Assembly: GCF_016482785.1 (NCBI RefSeq)
Contig: NZ_JAEMXM010000012.1
Location: 62,001-126,000, forward strand
Length of the DNA stretch: 64,000 nucleotides
Origin: Paenibacillus alkalitolerans
GTDB taxonomy: Bacteria; Bacillota; Bacilli; Paenibacillales; YIM-B00363
Reading direction: 5' to 3'
Shown: positions 16,045 to 23,096 of the stretch, in pieces
Position numbering within the stretch: the stretch's first letter is position 1
Layout of the letters: each line of letters opens with the position of its first letter
Translations under genes and position numbers: made by a program
The notes under the pieces: generated by a model
Told to the model about the DNA's origin: nothing
The model's input: the letters and a program-made list of their open reading frames with translations, nothing else
The model's database searches: none

Positions 16045-16581
16045 TTACTTGTCCGTATCTGGTTTATATCTTTGCATCGCGATTTCATCTTGAACTTTCT
16101 CTAAACCAGTAGCGGCTTCTTGCGCGACTGTTACACCATATAAAGATAGGTATATTTTATTAATGTCAGTTGCATAATTTTGTATATTCCCACTTTGATA
16201 AGCATCAAGATACGCTTGGGCTTGTTCGATTATCTCCGCTTGTTTCTTAGAAATAATTGAATAAATTTTAACATAGTAAGTGTCATTAGAAATATTAAAT
16301 TTAATAAGATATTGTTTTTTTACCGGAAACATTTTTAAGTAGTGCAAACCGTGAATTTTATACTTTTTTGTAGTATGTCTTGGAGGCAACGGAAAATACT
16401 GATCTTTTGGGATATGATTAGACAAGTTTGATCTGAATGGAATTGCAAAATCCTGTCTCTTTCCATTAAATTTTAGTTTAACGATAATTAAATATGGTCT
16501 TTTTTCATTCTCATTGCTCATTAATTCCCTGCAAACTCCGTGTTGTTCAAAAAACTTGTCTGAAATAGAAGTAAATTTCAT
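16045..16581 (-). CDS. Type III toxin-antitoxin toxin, ToxN/AbiQ superfamily endoribonuclease
   Basis: A 178-residue protein beginning MKFTSISDKFFEQHG. It carries the superfamily layout: a short N-terminal helix, ENEKRPYLIIVKLKFNG (residues 24-40), then FAIPFRSN (45-52) where the Ser corresponds to the catalytic-region Ser of ToxN. FPLPPRHTT and HGLHYLKMFPV (63-87) and a C-terminal helix bundle (AEIIEQAQAYLDAYQ) follow. The start at 16581 has GGAGGA four bases upstream; an upstream frame from 16638 runs through the terminator and is rejected. The gene lies directly after three RNA repeats and a terminator, the defining type III arrangement. It is visibly more AT-rich than its neighbours, suggesting acquisition. 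Known members cut mRNA and their own antitoxin RNA. The sub-family (ToxN, CptN, TenpN or new) is not settled. Confidence 0.85.
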   Translation of the reverse strand: MKFTSISDKFFEQHGVCRELMSNENEKRPYLIIVKLKFNGKRQDFAIPFRSNLSNHIPKDQYFPLPPRHTTKKYKIHGLHYLKMFPVKKQYLIKFNISNDTYYVKIYSIISKKQAEIIEQAQAYLDAYQSGNIQNYATDINKIYLSLYGVTVAQEAATGLEKVQDEIAMQRYKPDTDK

Positions 16582-16593
16582 TTTTCCTCCAAG

Positions 16594-16623
16594 AAAAAAT
16601 CCCTCCGTCATGTGGAGGGATTT
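16594..16623 (-). terminator. Terminator between antitoxin repeats and toxin gene
   Basis: On the minus strand AAATCCCTCC and GGAGGGATTT form a perfect ten-base stem around a seven-base loop, followed by a U-run that ends four bases before the toxin ribosome binding site. In type III loci this terminator lets most transcripts end as antitoxin RNA and only a minority read into the toxin gene, which sets the RNA-to-toxin ratio. Confidence 0.88.
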
Positions 16624-16791
16624 GCCTGTGACATACAAGTGAGTAATATTCTCGATTTAAACTCTCCGTTACTCTCGGGGAGCAAACTTACAAGTGAATG
16701 ATATTCTACATATTAACGTCCCCGTCATTCTCGGAGGACTAACTTACGAATGAGTAAAATTCTGGCCGTTACTCACGGTTACGCAACTTAC
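16594..16791 (-). ncRNA. Type III antitoxin RNA with three tandem pseudoknot repeats
   Basis: Three direct repeats begin with GTAAGTT: repeat 1 at 16791-16748 (44 nt), repeat 2 at 16747-16692 (56 nt) and repeat 3 at 16691-16637 (55 nt). A fourth partial start, GTATGT, follows. Each has a CCG-loop-CGG stem whose seven-base loop is complementary to a segment at its 3' end. Repeat 1 pairs TGAGTAA with TTACTCA, repeat 2 pairs GAATGA with TCATTC, and repeat 3 pairs GAGTAA with TTACTC. The loop changes in repeat 2 are matched by changes in its partner, so the H-type pseudoknot is supported by covariation within one locus. The predicted transcript starts at about 16791, exactly at repeat 1. Confidence 0.85.
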
Positions 16792-16797
16792 ATTTTC

Positions 16798-16826
16798 ATT
16801 TTAAGGCCGAGTATTAAAATTGTCAA
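16798..16826 (-). promoter_or_regulatory. Consensus sigma-A promoter of the type III antitoxin/toxin operon
   Basis: On the minus strand a perfect -35 TTGACA (16826-16821) is followed by a 17-base spacer and a -10 TAAAAT (16803-16798). The predicted start about seven bases later falls on the first base of repeat 1. A strong constitutive promoter is expected for an antitoxin RNA that must be kept in excess. Confidence 0.85.
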
Positions 16827-16976
16827 TAAATAGTTAATCCACTGGTCGTTGTGCTGTGATAAAAACCCGAAAAAAATGCGCTTTTATAAAATCGCGGTCG
16901 TTTATCCTTGAATGTACTTCGATTTTTCTTATTAATGCAAACCATATTCCATAGCTTCTCCGTCTTTCTTTTTATG

Positions 16977-17696
16977 CTAAGATTTTTGAATTTTCGCAGG
17001 ATTGTTGATTTTGTACGGCACGGGATGTTTGGTGAGCTTTTTCGCAACAATTTTACCCTCAAATGTGATCGTGTCCCCGATCGCCAGTTCCAGCTTTTTA
17101 AGCGTGGCGCTGTGGCTCGACCAGGCTGCGCCGACTTCGATCTCCGGCTCCGCAATGGAAACCGTTTCGTAGATGACCACTTCGTCGTCAGTGTCGGAGA
17201 AATTGTTCGGCACCGTGGTAAATTCCTTAACAGTGGCGGTCATTTTGACTTTTTCTTCGGGCAGTTGAAGCTTTTGCGCTTTTTCTTTTCTCGGTTTCTC
17301 TTTCGGCGTCTCTTCTGCCGCAGGTTCCGCAGTTTTCGCTTCCTCTGCGGGTTGAGCTTCTTTCTGCGGCTTTTCTAGCTGCGCTTCGGCCGGCTCTACC
17401 GAATCTTCCAACGCTGCGGACAATTTCTGTCCATAATTCGAGGCCTGCATCTCCTTCAGGTATGAAGGGTGGATGCAGTGTTTTTGCTTGTTGTCGAATT
17501 CAATGACCGCGGTGACGTTATCGACGAAGCCGACTATGCTGCAGGATAAATTCATTCCGTTGCCCTTGTAAAAATATGTTTTAGTTTTTGAAGCTTTATC
17601 TGTGAGCAGACCCCATTCCTTGCATTTTTCAATTTGTTCGGTCTCGGTTTCAAAAGCTTGATAGTTGCCGGGTTCAATGACAAATGCATACTCCAT
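16977..17696 (-). CDS. Hypothetical protein with charged Pro/Ala/Glu linker (239 residues)
   Basis: This unrecognised protein has three parts. An N-terminal domain of about 90 residues begins MEYAFVIEPGNYQAFETE and has alternating strands (YFYKGNGMNLSCSIVGFVDNVTAVIEFD). A low-complexity linker of Glu, Pro, Ala and Lys spans about residues 98-150. A C-terminal domain of about 85 residues (VKMTATVKEFTTVPNN.... GDTITFEGKIVAKKL) looks like a small beta-barrel of OB type. The start at 17696 has AAGGCGGAG upstream. The gene lies upstream of the toxin-antitoxin promoter on the same strand with a gap of about 150 nt. A nucleic-acid-binding role would fit an OB fold but is speculative. Confidence 0.7.
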   Translation of the reverse strand: MEYAFVIEPGNYQAFETETEQIEKCKEWGLLTDKASKTKTYFYKGNGMNLSCSIVGFVDNVTAVIEFDNKQKHCIHPSYLKEMQASNYGQKLSAALEDSVEPAEAQLEKPQKEAQPAEEAKTAEPAAEETPKEKPRKEKAQKLQLPEEKVKMTATVKEFTTVPNNFSDTDDEVVIYETVSIAEPEIEVGAAWSSHSATLKKLELAIGDTITFEGKIVAKKLTKHPVPYKINNPAKIQKS

Positions 17697-17967
17697 TACT
17701 TTCTCCGCCTTTCTATTATAGCTCTAGCATCTATACAAGATATTTTACCATTGTTTTGGTATTCGGCGTAACTGCGATTCGGGAGCGATAGTTTTCACAG
17801 TGCAACAGGCCGCCATGATTTTTGGCTAAATGGCCTACGTGCAAGAGGGTGGACCAAAGGCCAGGTAAATATCCGGACTTTAGACGGTTATGCTCCTCTC
17901 ACCGGTGAAATAAGATGAAAAGGGGAATATTTCCAGAATTAATGGTACCATGAGGGAGGAGAGCGAA

Positions 17968-19044
17968 GTGCAGGCAAACATTGCCTTGAATTCACCGACC
18001 GACAAAGCGCGGGTAGGCACAACAATCGATTTTTTCACCATTTTATTTGCTCTTTGGCTATTATCAGGTGTATTTATCGACGGATATGCTCACGGTCATA
18101 TCGATGAAACATTGGAGACATTTTTTACGCCATGGCATGCTATCTTGTACTCGGGATTTGTGGCATGCGCCTTGTGGTTCGCCTGGTTAACGTACCGAAA
18201 TTACCGGCTCGGGTGGAGAGGCAGCGAAGCGATTCCGCTCGGTTACGGTTCCGGTATCGCCGGAGTATTGATTTTTGCCTTCGGCGGAGTGAGCGATATG
18301 ATATGGCACATCATCTTTGGAATCGAAACCGGTATTGAGGCGTTGTACAGTCCATCCCATCTGTGCCTCTTCGTGGGCGGGACGTTGATCGTGTACAGCC
18401 CGTTCAAAAGAGCTTGGATTAAACGGTCCGCGGAAGGCGCAGCTTCGCCAAGTTTCGTACAATTGCTTCCTGCGCTCGTTTCGTTAGCTTTCGCTACCAG
18501 TTTCACCGCATTCTTCGCAATGAATTTCTGGGCGTTTATTTATGGGCACCCTACTCAAGGCTATAATGAATGGGTGATGGGTTTAGGCGGAGGTGAAAGG
18601 GTGCAGCATTACTTGTACGATCAGGGCCGGGTTCAGGGGATTGCGGATATTTTGATTACGAATGCGATTTTGATCATACCCATGCTGGTACTGCTCAAAC
18701 GCTGGAACCCACCGTTTGGCAGCTTCACTCTTTTGATGACGGTGCCGATGATATTTATGAGCGTGCTGGACGGGTTTGACGATTATTCGATGATCGCCGT
18801 AGGGATCGTATCCGGTTTAACCGCGGATCTTGTCTGGCGTGTATTGCGCATGACTCGTAACGGGTGGAAGCTGCATCTTTTCATGGGACTATTGTCAGCG
18901 TTGGTATGGGGATTATACTTCTTGGTCATTGAAATAATTAGCAACGTGTCGTGGGAGCCGGAGTTTTGGGGCGGGGCGATCTTTCTTGCGGCTCTGAGCA
19001 GTTTGGTGTTCGGCAAGCTAAGCACCGCCGAAGTTTCTGAATAG
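17968..19044 (+). CDS. Polytopic membrane protein with intramembrane histidines
   Basis: An unnamed integral membrane protein of about 358 residues with roughly nine to ten hydrophobic segments. Distinctive motifs are IDGYAHGHIDETLETFFTPWHAILYSG near the N-terminus, SDMIWHIIFGIETGIEALYSPSHL in the middle and DGFDDYSM later. Conserved-looking His, Asp and Glu residues lie at membrane boundaries, as in metal- or haem-binding membrane proteins, but no cofactor can be assigned. The GTG at 17968 has GGGAGGAG six bases upstream, so it is preferred to the ATG at 17950, which covers that site. A terminator follows directly, so it is a single-gene transcript. Confidence 0.75.
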   Translation: MQANIALNSPTDKARVGTTIDFFTILFALWLLSGVFIDGYAHGHIDETLETFFTPWHAILYSGFVACALWFAWLTYRNYRLGWRGSEAIPLGYGSGIAGVLIFAFGGVSDMIWHIIFGIETGIEALYSPSHLCLFVGGTLIVYSPFKRAWIKRSAEGAASPSFVQLLPALVSLAFATSFTAFFAMNFWAFIYGHPTQGYNEWVMGLGGGERVQHYLYDQGRVQGIADILITNAILIIPMLVLLKRWNPPFGSFTLLMTVPMIFMSVLDGFDDYSMIAVGIVSGLTADLVWRVLRMTRNGWKLHLFMGLLSALVWGLYFLVIEIISNVSWEPEFWGGAIFLAALSSLVFGKLSTAEVSE

Positions 19045-19053
19045 TTGAACATA

Positions 19054-19085
19054 AAGCTGCCGGAATATCGATTCGGCAGCTTCTT
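19054..19085 (+). terminator. Rho-independent terminator after the membrane protein gene
   Basis: AAGCTGCCG (19054-19062) and CGGCAGCTT (19074-19082) form a perfect nine-base stem with an eleven-base loop, followed by CTTT. It lies ten bases after the stop codon at 19044. Confidence 0.72.
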
Positions 19086-19169
19086 TGGTCAATCCGATGA
19101 TTCATCCCTTGTACATGGCGATTGTGCTCATTTCTAATTTCTCAGGAAGCGGTTCGCAATATTATAAAA

Positions 19170-19877
19170 CTATTGTATATCCATCAAACCAAACTCTTCT
19201 GCAAAGCCCCTTGTTCCTACTTCGGTTACACGCACAGCCCTGCTGTCCGGCAAATGTTCCAACCATTTCAGCTCGAACAACCGTCTCGTAAGCGCCGCCC
19301 CCAAGCTCCCCGCCAAGTGGTGCCGGCGTTCGCTCCAATCCAAACACTGCCTGGCAAAATGTCTGCGTGTCCCAGTAGTTCCGTCCACTTCCACCCCGAA
19401 AGCAATCAGCTTCTTTCTTCCCGCTTCGCTCAAAATAAAATCTTTCCCCGATTGCTCGATCAGCTTCAATTCCATCAGCTTGTCCGTCAACGCAACGCCG
19501 ATTTTGCCGGCAAGATGATCGTAGCACGTACGCGCAAAATGCAATGCCTTCAACCGGTCCGACTCCCGGAGCGATCGAACCGGCTTCGAAGGAGCGATCG
19601 CTTGAAGCGCCTCCAACGCGTGCGCCACTTCACTGCCGGCTAACCGGAAATATTTGTGCCTGCCGTAGTACTCGCTGACAAGCAATCCTCCTTCCACCAA
19701 CTTCGTTAGATGTGAGCTTGCGGTCTGCGGCGATATTTGCGCGGCGCGAGCCAGTTCGCCGGCGGGCAAGGATTTTCCCCCAAGCAGGCTTATTAGCATC
19801 GCAATACGTGAAGGGTCGCCGATCAAAGTTGCGATTTCCGTAATATTAGGGTTAGTATTTGGGTTGTTTGAACTCAT
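19170..19877 (-). CDS. ArsR-family winged-helix transcriptional regulator
   Basis: This 235-residue repressor-type protein has a winged helix at residues 10-80. The segment LIGDPSRIAMLISLLGGKSLPAGELARAAQISPQTASSHLTKLVEGGLLVSE is a classic ArsR helix-turn-helix. The C-terminal 150 residues form a second, partly repeated domain (HFARTCYDHLAGKIGVALTDKL and HFARQCLDWSERRHHLAGSLGAALT), a layout seen in the larger ArsR-type regulators of metabolite exporters. No metal-binding cysteine pair is evident. It is divergent from the EamA transporter gene, with 123 bp between the starts, so it likely controls that gene and itself. The start has GGGAGGG upstream. Confidence 0.88.
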   Translation of the reverse strand: MSSNNPNTNPNITEIATLIGDPSRIAMLISLLGGKSLPAGELARAAQISPQTASSHLTKLVEGGLLVSEYYGRHKYFRLAGSEVAHALEALQAIAPSKPVRSLRESDRLKALHFARTCYDHLAGKIGVALTDKLMELKLIEQSGKDFILSEAGRKKLIAFGVEVDGTTGTRRHFARQCLDWSERRHHLAGSLGAALTRRLFELKWLEHLPDSRAVRVTEVGTRGFAEEFGLMDIQ

Positions 19878-20000
19878 AATTTTCTGCCCTCCCGGGAGCT
19901 TGCCACAGCAAGTTTTTTATCCGACATTCATACTTCGATCATAATCGAATTGTCTTTGTGCTACAATCGCAAAAGAATCATATAAGTCCAGGAGGAGAGC

Positions 20001-20873
20001 ATGAATATACTTATATATGGATTGCTTGTCATACTTGCCACTTCGCTGATGGGATCTTCCTTTGCCGTGGGGAAGATGGGCTTGGCCTACTTCTCTCCGT
20101 TATTTCTCGCAGGGCTTCGCTTTACGATTGCCGGCCTTCTCATGACTCTGTGGGTGAGGAAAAAGCGCCACCCCGCATCAACGGATGATTGGATGAAAGT
20201 CGGTGTTGTAGGACTCTTTCAAACTGCGGCTGTGATGGGTTGCATCTTCCTAAGTTTGCGCACGATCACGGCTGGAGAAACTTCCATACTTACTTTTGTG
20301 AATCCGCTGTTGGTTGTCATTTTTGGTACGTGGTTTCTCGGGTTGAGATACCGATTTTCTCAATGGATCGGGGTGTTGATCGGGTTTTTGGGTGTAGTTG
20401 TAACGCTCGGAGCGCATCTTCAATTGAAGACGGGGACTATTCTGGGGTTGGGTTCCGCTCTTAGTTGGGCTGTTGCGACCATTTTGGTGAAAAAGTGGGG
20501 GGCACGATTCGATATTTGGGTGCTGACCGCTTACCAAATGCTCATTGGCGGATTGCTTCTGTTGTTGGCGGGTGTAACCGTGGAGGACACGAAAATGATC
20601 ATCAATTCGGCATCCGTATTGATAGTGTTATACCTCGCGATAATGGGGTCCATCGTACAATTTGCAACGTGGTATTACTTGCTGAACCGGGGGGATCCCG
20701 GAAAAACGAGCGCTTTCTTGTTTTTGGCGCCGTTCTTCGGCGTTTTCTCGGGTTGGGCTCTGCTCGGCGAAGAGGCTCAATGGTACGTTTATGCGGGGGG
20801 ATTCCTTATTCTAGTCGGGATATTTCTCGCCAATTGGTCGTTCCGAGGTCAAAAGATTTCATATAAGCAATAG
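20001..20873 (+). CDS. EamA-family (DMT) transporter
   Basis: This 290-residue membrane protein has ten predicted helices in two EamA repeats. The first contains GSSFAVGKMGLAYFSPLFLAGLRF and the second LGLGSALSWAVATILVKKWG. Typical loop features are AGETSILTFVNPLLVVIFG and LAPFFGVFSGWALLGEE. Family members export amino acids, metabolites or drugs; the substrate is unknown. The ATG at 20001 follows GGAGGAG. The divergent ArsR gene is its probable regulator. Confidence 0.9.
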   Translation: MNILIYGLLVILATSLMGSSFAVGKMGLAYFSPLFLAGLRFTIAGLLMTLWVRKKRHPASTDDWMKVGVVGLFQTAAVMGCIFLSLRTITAGETSILTFVNPLLVVIFGTWFLGLRYRFSQWIGVLIGFLGVVVTLGAHLQLKTGTILGLGSALSWAVATILVKKWGARFDIWVLTAYQMLIGGLLLLLAGVTVEDTKMIINSASVLIVLYLAIMGSIVQFATWYYLLNRGDPGKTSAFLFLAPFFGVFSGWALLGEEAQWYVYAGGFLILVGIFLANWSFRGQKISYKQ

Positions 20874-20924
20874 GGAAAAAATAGTATAGTAGTAGTTAAG
20901 CATATCTTGCCTTGGGCGGGATAG

Positions 20925-20948
20925 AATTGCCTCCGTTGGGAGGTGGTT
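20925..20948 (+). promoter_or_regulatory. Hairpin sequestering the ribosome binding site of the small toxin-like gene
   Basis: CCTCC at 20930-20934 is complementary to the GGAGG of the ribosome binding site at 20939-20943. G-U pairs extend the stem to about ten bases (20925-20948). Folding would hide the site just before ATG 20951. Such self-inhibition of translation is a recurring feature of type I toxin mRNAs. The regulatory effect is inferred from pairing only. Confidence 0.5.
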
Positions 20949-20950
20949 CT

Positions 20951-21028
20951 ATGGAATTTACTTTCGTTGAATTGATAGGTTTTGCGATGCTTGTCATTGC
21001 GATTCTGTCGTTTCGCGATAAAAAGTAA
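20951..21028 (+). CDS. Putative holin-like small membrane toxin (25 residues)
   Basis: A 25-codon frame begins MEFTFVELIGFAM and ends in the charged tail FRDKK. The pattern is one hydrophobic helix starting with a few polar residues and ending in Lys, like Bacillota holin-like toxins (Hol_Tox) of type I toxin-antitoxin systems. A strong GGGAGGTGG site lies seven bases upstream, partly locked in a hairpin. The stop codon overlaps a strong palindromic terminator that could end convergent transcripts. No clear minus-strand antitoxin promoter was found, so the antisense partner is unproven. It could also be a harmless regulatory membrane peptide. Confidence 0.6.
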   Translation: MEFTFVELIGFAMLVIAILSFRDKK

Positions 21029-21063
21029 TGACCCGCCTACAGGTTGAGCGCCTGGCGGGTCAT
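21028..21063. terminator. Palindromic terminator at the end of the holin-like gene
   Basis: ATGACCCGCC (21028-21037) and GGCGGGTCAT (21054-21063) form a perfect ten-base stem with an inner AGG/CCT pair. The outer ATGAC/GTCAT is symmetrical, so it can act in both directions. It overlaps the last base of the toxin-like gene's stop codon. Confidence 0.72.
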
Positions 21064-21311
21064 TACTCCGGTTTTCCTTGGAGATTTCCCGTCCAAGAAG
21101 ATATGCGGGGAGTCGGATGGCGTTCCGGCTCCTTATTTATTGTAAGCATATCATAGCTTGTTTAGACCTACAATGGTTATTCGTTTTCAAGCTGGAAGGA
21201 GTTTTTGTGTGGAATTTCGTTTGGAATATTTTCCTTGAAAACAGAACATACGTACGATATGCTGAAGTGAGAATTAAAAATATCAAAGCGTATGTAATGG
21301 AGGGCGTATGT

Positions 21312-22142
21312 ATGAGCGAGACGTTAGCACGCAATGTCCCGGCGGTTTTGTTCGATGGAGGCACAATCAATGTAACATTGGAAGAGCACGAACATGCGAT
21401 TGAATGGTGCCAAAGAGTGATGGGGATGAAAATCGCGCAACAGGAAAATTGGACGCCAGGTCCTGAAGCGGTTGTCGGAAAGATGACGCATATGGGCTGG
21501 GGAATCTGGATTGAATCCGGAAAGGCGGCGGACGGAACACCCGCTCCGACAGCGAGCCGTGAACATGCCGAATCGAATATCGGTTGGTATTGGAGCGCTC
21601 GAAACTTACGATCAAAATATGCCGAACTCCAACAAGCAGGCGTGCAGTTATCAAATATTTACATAGACCCGCAGGGAAGAGAAGTTTTTGATTTCCGTTT
21701 CATGAACACCGGTACATGGTTAACGGCAGTTGAAGATCCGGCGAAAGAAGATTCATTCTCCGATGCGGATACGTTCAGGATTAAGGTGAAAAATTTATCA
21801 AGATCCATCGAGTGGTATAAACAATATTTAGGTATGGAAGTATTGGTGGAACACCCGAAAGAGCAATATTGCGTGATGACGTTAGGAATCAATTATCATC
21901 CGGAAGGCCGCTCGAAGTGGGTGCTGGAGGAGGACCCGGATTTTATCTATCACGGCCCCATCGACGGCTTGTTCCGGACACGGAGTTTCGTTGGAAATCG
22001 CGAGGATTTTTTCGAGTACCATCGTTTTCTTAAAGAAAGCGGAAATCAAGTTTCGGAGATGGGCGGCTTCGTCAAGCAGGGAAGAGTGTATTTTCACGTA
22101 TACGACCCGGATGGAAACCGGTTCGATATAAGTCACTGTTAA
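21312..22142 (+). CDS. Two-domain VOC family protein
   Basis: A 276-residue protein with two VOC half-domains. The first begins GGTINVTLEEHEHAIEWCQRVMGM and ends near GREVFDFRFM. The second begins DTFRIKVKNLSRSIEWYKQYLGM and ends VYFHVYDPDGNRFDISHC. His and Glu residues at the usual metal-ligand places are partly present. The ATG at 21312 has GGAGGG about eight bases upstream; earlier starts in the frame lack sites. It stands alone, far from the VOC cluster at 9-12 kb, and is not closely similar to those proteins. The substrate is unknown. Confidence 0.85.
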   Translation: MSETLARNVPAVLFDGGTINVTLEEHEHAIEWCQRVMGMKIAQQENWTPGPEAVVGKMTHMGWGIWIESGKAADGTPAPTASREHAESNIGWYWSARNLRSKYAELQQAGVQLSNIYIDPQGREVFDFRFMNTGTWLTAVEDPAKEDSFSDADTFRIKVKNLSRSIEWYKQYLGMEVLVEHPKEQYCVMTLGINYHPEGRSKWVLEEDPDFIYHGPIDGLFRTRSFVGNREDFFEYHRFLKESGNQVSEMGGFVKQGRVYFHVYDPDGNRFDISHC

Positions 22143-22144
22143 AC

Positions 22145-22261
22145 CTATATCCCAATCCGCGCGATGACGACAAAAAGAACGGCCTCATCAATATCGACAG
22201 CGAAGGGTTCATCTACGTCGGTTCTTCCAACGGCTATTTCTCGAAGCTTCGCCTGAGATGA
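22145..22261 (+). pseudogene. 3' remnant of an unidentified gene
   Basis: Directly after the VOC stop, one frame without its own start reads PNPRDDDKKNGLINIDSEGF followed by IYVGSSNGYFSKLRLR and a stop at 22261. The sentence-like, low-redundancy composition and the INIDSEGFIYVGSSNG pattern resemble the last blade of a beta-propeller or repeat protein. No ribosome binding site or ATG precedes it. A hairpin follows ten bases later, as expected at a real gene end. It is probably the tail of a deleted gene. Confidence 0.45.
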
Positions 22262-22270
22262 AAGAAAAGC

Positions 22271-22299
22271 GGGCCGCCGGTTTATATAACCGGCAGCCC
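22271..22299. terminator. Bidirectional hairpin between convergent genes
   Basis: GGGC plus GCCGGTT (22271-22282) pairs with AACCGGC plus GCCC (22288-22299) with a one-base bulge on each side and a TATAT loop. It lies between the plus-strand remnant and the minus-strand ABC-2 permease, ten bases from the stop of each. Confidence 0.6.
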
Positions 22300-22309
22300 G
22301 TTGCATGAT

Positions 22310-23092
22310 TCAAGACCCTGTCGACCGGTAATGCCGCACACCGATATTCCAAGCTAGCAAGCATGGGAAAATAAAGACCACTCCCGCAAACGGTGTGAGC
22401 ATGTAAAGAATCTCGTTGCCGTCTGCCCTGCCGACAAGATAGAGAAGCGGCATATAATTGATGCAGCCTAGCGGGATAATGAAGGTGTAGAACGTTTTCA
22501 CCCATTTCCGATAAATATTAAGGGGATACTTAGCCATCTCCCGGCCTCCGTCGGTGAAAACATTCGCCACCTCCAGTCCTTGTACCGTCCAGAAGCTTAG
22601 TGAAGCGGCCGCTATAAAAATCCCGGTAAAAACCAACACGCCGCCCGATATCATTAACAGTAATGTCAACATTTTCGGAACGGTTATCACGCCGGGCAGG
22701 TGATACAAAGCCCATGCGAGTATGGCACAGCTTTGGACCAGGCGTCCCGCCCGGGCAAACTCGAATTTCGAACCTAACACCTGCAGTACGGTATTCCGAG
22801 GACGAACGAGCAGACGATCAAAATCGCCGTTAATGACCAAACTGGAAAAAGTGTCAAACCCGCGGGCGAACATTTCACTCAAAGAAAACGCCATACCGAT
22901 AACCGCATAACAGAGCGCCGCCTCGTATAAACTCCAGCCTCTAAGATTGCCGAAACGTTCAAACATAAAATAAAGCCCCGCAAACGTGACAACCGGTCCC
23001 AAACTCTGGCCCAAGGTGAGCAGCCAGAACGAGACGCGATACTGCATCTGGGATTTAAGATGAATCAACATATATTTGCAGTACAAGATCAT
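22310..23092 (-). CDS. ABC-2 type exporter permease, subunit 2
   Basis: This 260-residue membrane protein has six helices and matches the DUF990/ABC-2 family permeases that occur in pairs with a NatA-like ATPase. It contains RVSFWLLTLGQSLGPVVTFAGLY, FDTFSSLVINGDFDRLLVRPRN and a C-terminal FPCLLAWNIGVRHYRSTGS. The FDRLLVRP block is typical of this family. The ATG at 23092 has AGGAGG upstream and lies four bases after the stop of the first permease gene. It is the third gene of the ATPase-permease-permease operon. Substrates of such exporters vary, and none can be assigned here. Confidence 0.87.
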   Translation of the reverse strand: MILYCKYMLIHLKSQMQYRVSFWLLTLGQSLGPVVTFAGLYFMFERFGNLRGWSLYEAALCYAVIGMAFSLSEMFARGFDTFSSLVINGDFDRLLVRPRNTVLQVLGSKFEFARAGRLVQSCAILAWALYHLPGVITVPKMLTLLLMISGGVLVFTGIFIAAASLSFWTVQGLEVANVFTDGGREMAKYPLNIYRKWVKTFYTFIIPLGCINYMPLLYLVGRADGNEILYMLTPFAGVVFIFPCLLAWNIGVRHYRSTGS

Positions 23093-23096
23093 TGCA

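Noticed and set aside
16582-16638. Longer toxin start (19 extra codons)
   Set aside because: The extension would be translated through the terminator stem and covers the GGAGGA site of the downstream ATG.
16637-16791. CRISPR-like array in the toxin-antitoxin region
   Set aside because: Only three repeats with no spacers; the whole unit is repeated and pairs internally. Promoter, terminator and downstream toxin fit a type III antitoxin.
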